From assembly GCA_017430235.1 (NCBI GenBank), contig JAFRNH010000058.1, forward strand, positions 1 to 64,000: a DNA stretch of 64,000 nt, in the 5' to 3' direction. The notes beneath the pieces were generated by a model. That model made no database searches. It saw only the letters and a list, made by a program, of their open reading frames with translations, and had not been told where the DNA came from. The position numbers were made by a program, and so were the translations under genes. Of the stretch, positions 62,038 through 64,000 are shown one piece after another. The stretch is from Paludibacteraceae bacterium. GTDB taxonomy: Bacteria; Bacteroidota; Bacteroidia; Bacteroidales; Paludibacteraceae. The stretch's first letter is position 1. Each line of letters begins with the position of its first letter.

Positions 62038-64000
62038 ATGGTCGACACTAAAACGCTAAATCGAGCAGCAGACAACATTCGCATATTAACGGCTGCAATG
62101 GTTGAGAAAGCTAAATCAGGACATCCAGGAGGCGCCATGGGAGGTGCAGACTTCATCAACGTCCTTTATTCGCAGTTTTTAACTTACGATCCTTCGGATT
62201 GCAATTGGATAAACCGCGACAGATTTTTTCTAGATCCTGGACACATGTCTCCTATGCTATACTCCGTATTGTTGCTGAGTGAGAAACTCACAATGGATGA
62301 CATCAAAGCGTTTCGTCAATGGCAAAGCCGCACTCCTGGTCACCCAGAAGTAAACTTGGAATTAGGCATAGAGAACACTTCCGGTCCGTTAGGACAAGGA
62401 CATACAATGGCTGTTGGTGCAGCTATTGCAGAACGTTTCTTATGCGCTCGATTCGGAGAATGGATGAGCCACAAAATCTACACATTTGTCTCTGACGGTA
62501 GTATTCAAGAAGAAATCTCTCAAGGTGCTGGACGTATCGCTGGTCACCTAGGATTACACAACCTCATCATGTTCTACGATGCCAACAACATTCAACTCTC
62601 CACGAAAGTAGATGAGGTGGATTCGGAAGACATCGCCATGAAATACAAAGCATGGAACTGGAACGTCATCACCATCAATGGAAATAATGCACAAGAGATA
62701 TACGACGCATTAGTAGCCGCTAACAAAGAGACCAAACGCCCTACCCTCATCATCGGAAAAACAACCATGGGGGTTGGTTGTGTGGCAGAAGATGGTTCAT
62801 CAATGGAATCGAAAGTATCCACCCACGGACAACCGCTTTCTAAAGCAGGTGTCGACGTAGCCAAGACCATTGCTAAATTAGGTGGTAATCCAGACGATCC
62901 ATTCGTTATCTTCCCAGAAGTGAAGGAGTTATATGCAAACAGAAAGAAAGAATTGTTAGCTATCTCCGCTAAGAAGAAACAAGAGCAAGCTGAATGGGCT
63001 AAGAAAAACCCTGAGTTAGCTAAAAAATTGGAATTGTTCTTCAGCGGCAAAGCCCCAGATATCGATTATGCTAAGATCGAACAAAAAGCCAACCAAGCAA
63101 CACGCGTTGGTTCTGCAACTGTATTGAGTGTATTGGCTGAAAAGGTGGAAAACATGATCGTTGCCTCTGCCGACCTTTCTAATTCGGACAAAACGGATGG
63201 ATTCTTGAAAAAGACTCATCCTTTAGTTAATGGTGATTTCACAGGCGCATTCCTCAATGCGGGTGTATCAGAATTAACGATGGCCTGCATCATGAATGGT
63301 ATCGCCCTTCACGGAGGATTATTCGCCGCTTGTGGTACATTCTTCGCCTTCTCCGACTACATGAAGCCTGCTTACAGAATGTCTGCTCTTATGCGCGTTC
63401 CTGTTAAGTATGTTTGGTCGCACGACGCCTTCCGCGTAGGTGAAGATGGTCCAACCCATCAACCAATCGAACAAGAGGCTCAAGTACGTCTCTTAGAGCA
63501 TGTTAAGAACCACAAGGGACAGAACAGTATGCTGGTACTTCGTCCTGCAGATGTTCACGAGACAACAGTTGCTTGGAAGATGGCAATGGAAAACACAGAC
63601 ACTCCAACAGGACTCATCCTTTCTCGCCAGAACGTCAACAACGTTCCTTGTCAAAGCGATGCTTACCAACAAGCATTGGGCGCTGAGAAGGGTGCCTATA
63701 TCGTAAAAGATTGTCAAGGGACACCAGACATCGTTATGGTAGCAAGTGGTTCCGAAGTATATACTCTATTTGAAGGAGCTAAACTATTGGAAGAAAGGAA
63801 GAATCTGAAGATTAGAATTGTCTCTGCTCCATCAGAGGGACTCTTCCGCGCACAATCAAAAGAATACCAAGAGTCTATCATACCATCCAACCTTCCAACG
63901 TATGGAATGACTGCAGGTATGAGTCTTACCCTTCGCGATCTTGTCGGAGCAAACGGATATGTGCACGGACTAGATCACTTTGGATATTCAGCACCATACA
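62038..64000 (+). CDS. tkt: Transketolase (3' partial)
   Basis: The frame is open from ATG 62038 to the right edge (about 654 residues), so only 15-25 residues are missing. It transfers two-carbon units between sugar phosphates in the non-oxidative pentose phosphate pathway, using thiamine diphosphate. Seen: AMVEKAKSGHPGGAMGGAD near residue 20, TSGPLGQGHTMAVGAAIAE near 120, the thiamine-binding FVSDGSIQEEISQGAG (equivalent of GDG...), and later ALHGGLFAACGTFFAFSDYM, VWSHDAFRVGEDGPTHQP and ILSRQNV. It starts 12 bases after the DUF6048 gene. Confidence 0.95.
   Translation, partial: MVDTKTLNRAADNIRILTAAMVEKAKSGHPGGAMGGADFINVLYSQFLTYDPSDCNWINRDRFFLDPGHMSPMLYSVLLLSEKLTMDDIKAFRQWQSRTPGHPEVNLELGIENTSGPLGQGHTMAVGAAIAERFLCARFGEWMSHKIYTFVSDGSIQEEISQGAGRIAGHLGLHNLIMFYDANNIQLSTKVDEVDSEDIAMKYKAWNWNVITINGNNAQEIYDALVAANKETKRPTLIIGKTTMGVGCVAEDGSSMESKVSTHGQPLSKAGVDVAKTIAKLGGNPDDPFVIFPEVKELYANRKKELLAISAKKKQEQAEWAKKNPELAKKLELFFSGKAPDIDYAKIEQKANQATRVGSATVLSVLAEKVENMIVASADLSNSDKTDGFLKKTHPLVNGDFTGAFLNAGVSELTMACIMNGIALHGGLFAACGTFFAFSDYMKPAYRMSALMRVPVKYVWSHDAFRVGEDGPTHQPIEQEAQVRLLEHVKNHKGQNSMLVLRPADVHETTVAWKMAMENTDTPTGLILSRQNVNNVPCQSDAYQQALGAEKGAYIVKDCQGTPDIVMVASGSEVYTLFEGAKLLEERKNLKIRIVSAPSEGLFRAQSKEYQESIIPSNLPTYGMTAGMSLTLRDLVGANGYVHGLDHFGYSAPY

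Overview
The window looks like a chromosomal segment of a Bacteroidales bacterium (phylum Bacteroidota), about 40% GC by eye. Four things support this. Many genes have a promoter of the Bacteroidota type (TTTG or TTG, about 19-20 bases, then TAnnTTTG) and no clear Shine-Dalgarno sequence. The ATP synthase operon has the order beta, epsilon, I-like, a, c, b, delta, alpha, gamma. Several proteins belong to families largely confined to this phylum (DUF4199, DUF6452, DUF6048, DUF6515-like, FISUMP-like, rSAM-associated lipoprotein). The DsbD, Tgt, PepD, RelA and SRP RNA variants also fit. I cannot name the genus.

Layout. 1-3313: a DsbD-type reductase cut by the left edge, a nitroreductase and an SDR oxidoreductase. 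3349-8442: tRNA-Lys, tRNA-Ser(UGA) and tRNA-Ser(CGA); between the two tRNA-Ser genes lies a leftward accessory island holding an AbiEi/AbiEii pair, HigB with a HigA-ImmA fusion, and an Xre regulator with a macro-domain-like protein. 8523-12385: lipoprotein, tgt, an LptF/G permease and a PrsW-like protease. 12398-16064: a 1134-residue orphan protein bracketed by two nearly identical 56-base terminator hairpins. 16104-22862: small lipoprotein, pheT, fur-like gene and a large VIT-VWA-TonB-TPR-DUF2135 lipoprotein. 23037-30407: complete F-type ATP synthase operon. 30521-45556: mostly housekeeping genes (pepD, thioesterase, riboflavin synthase, relA, zinc peptidase, M3 peptidase, YihY-like protein, RNase P RNA, stress protein, a Ser/Arg/His-rich secreted protein, tex).

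45641-52802 is the most unusual part: a tightly packed, probably six-gene leftward operon encoding a PqqD-like protein, an ATP-grasp ligase, a divergent PLP fold-III decarboxylase-like enzyme with a peptide-like N-terminal tail, a urea-transporter/M23-peptidase fusion, an Asn/Gln/Trp-rich outer-membrane barrel candidate and a TPR protein. I know of no described function for it. It suggests peptide or amino-acid modification coupled to the cell envelope.

52902-64000: a 28-base perfect palindrome, a DprA-like protein with an SF1 helicase, an L,D-transpeptidase, a FISUMP-like protein, SRP RNA placed 4 bases before tRNA-Thr, then DUF4199, a glycosyltransferase, a conserved protein, a second nitroreductase, a DUF6452/DUF6048 pair and a transketolase cut by the right edge. 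No insertion sequence, CRISPR array or rRNA was seen. No gene-free stretch clearly exceeds 300 bases: 6970-7263 holds a compound palindrome, 22863-23155 holds the atp promoter, and in 41732-42021 I see nothing convincing.
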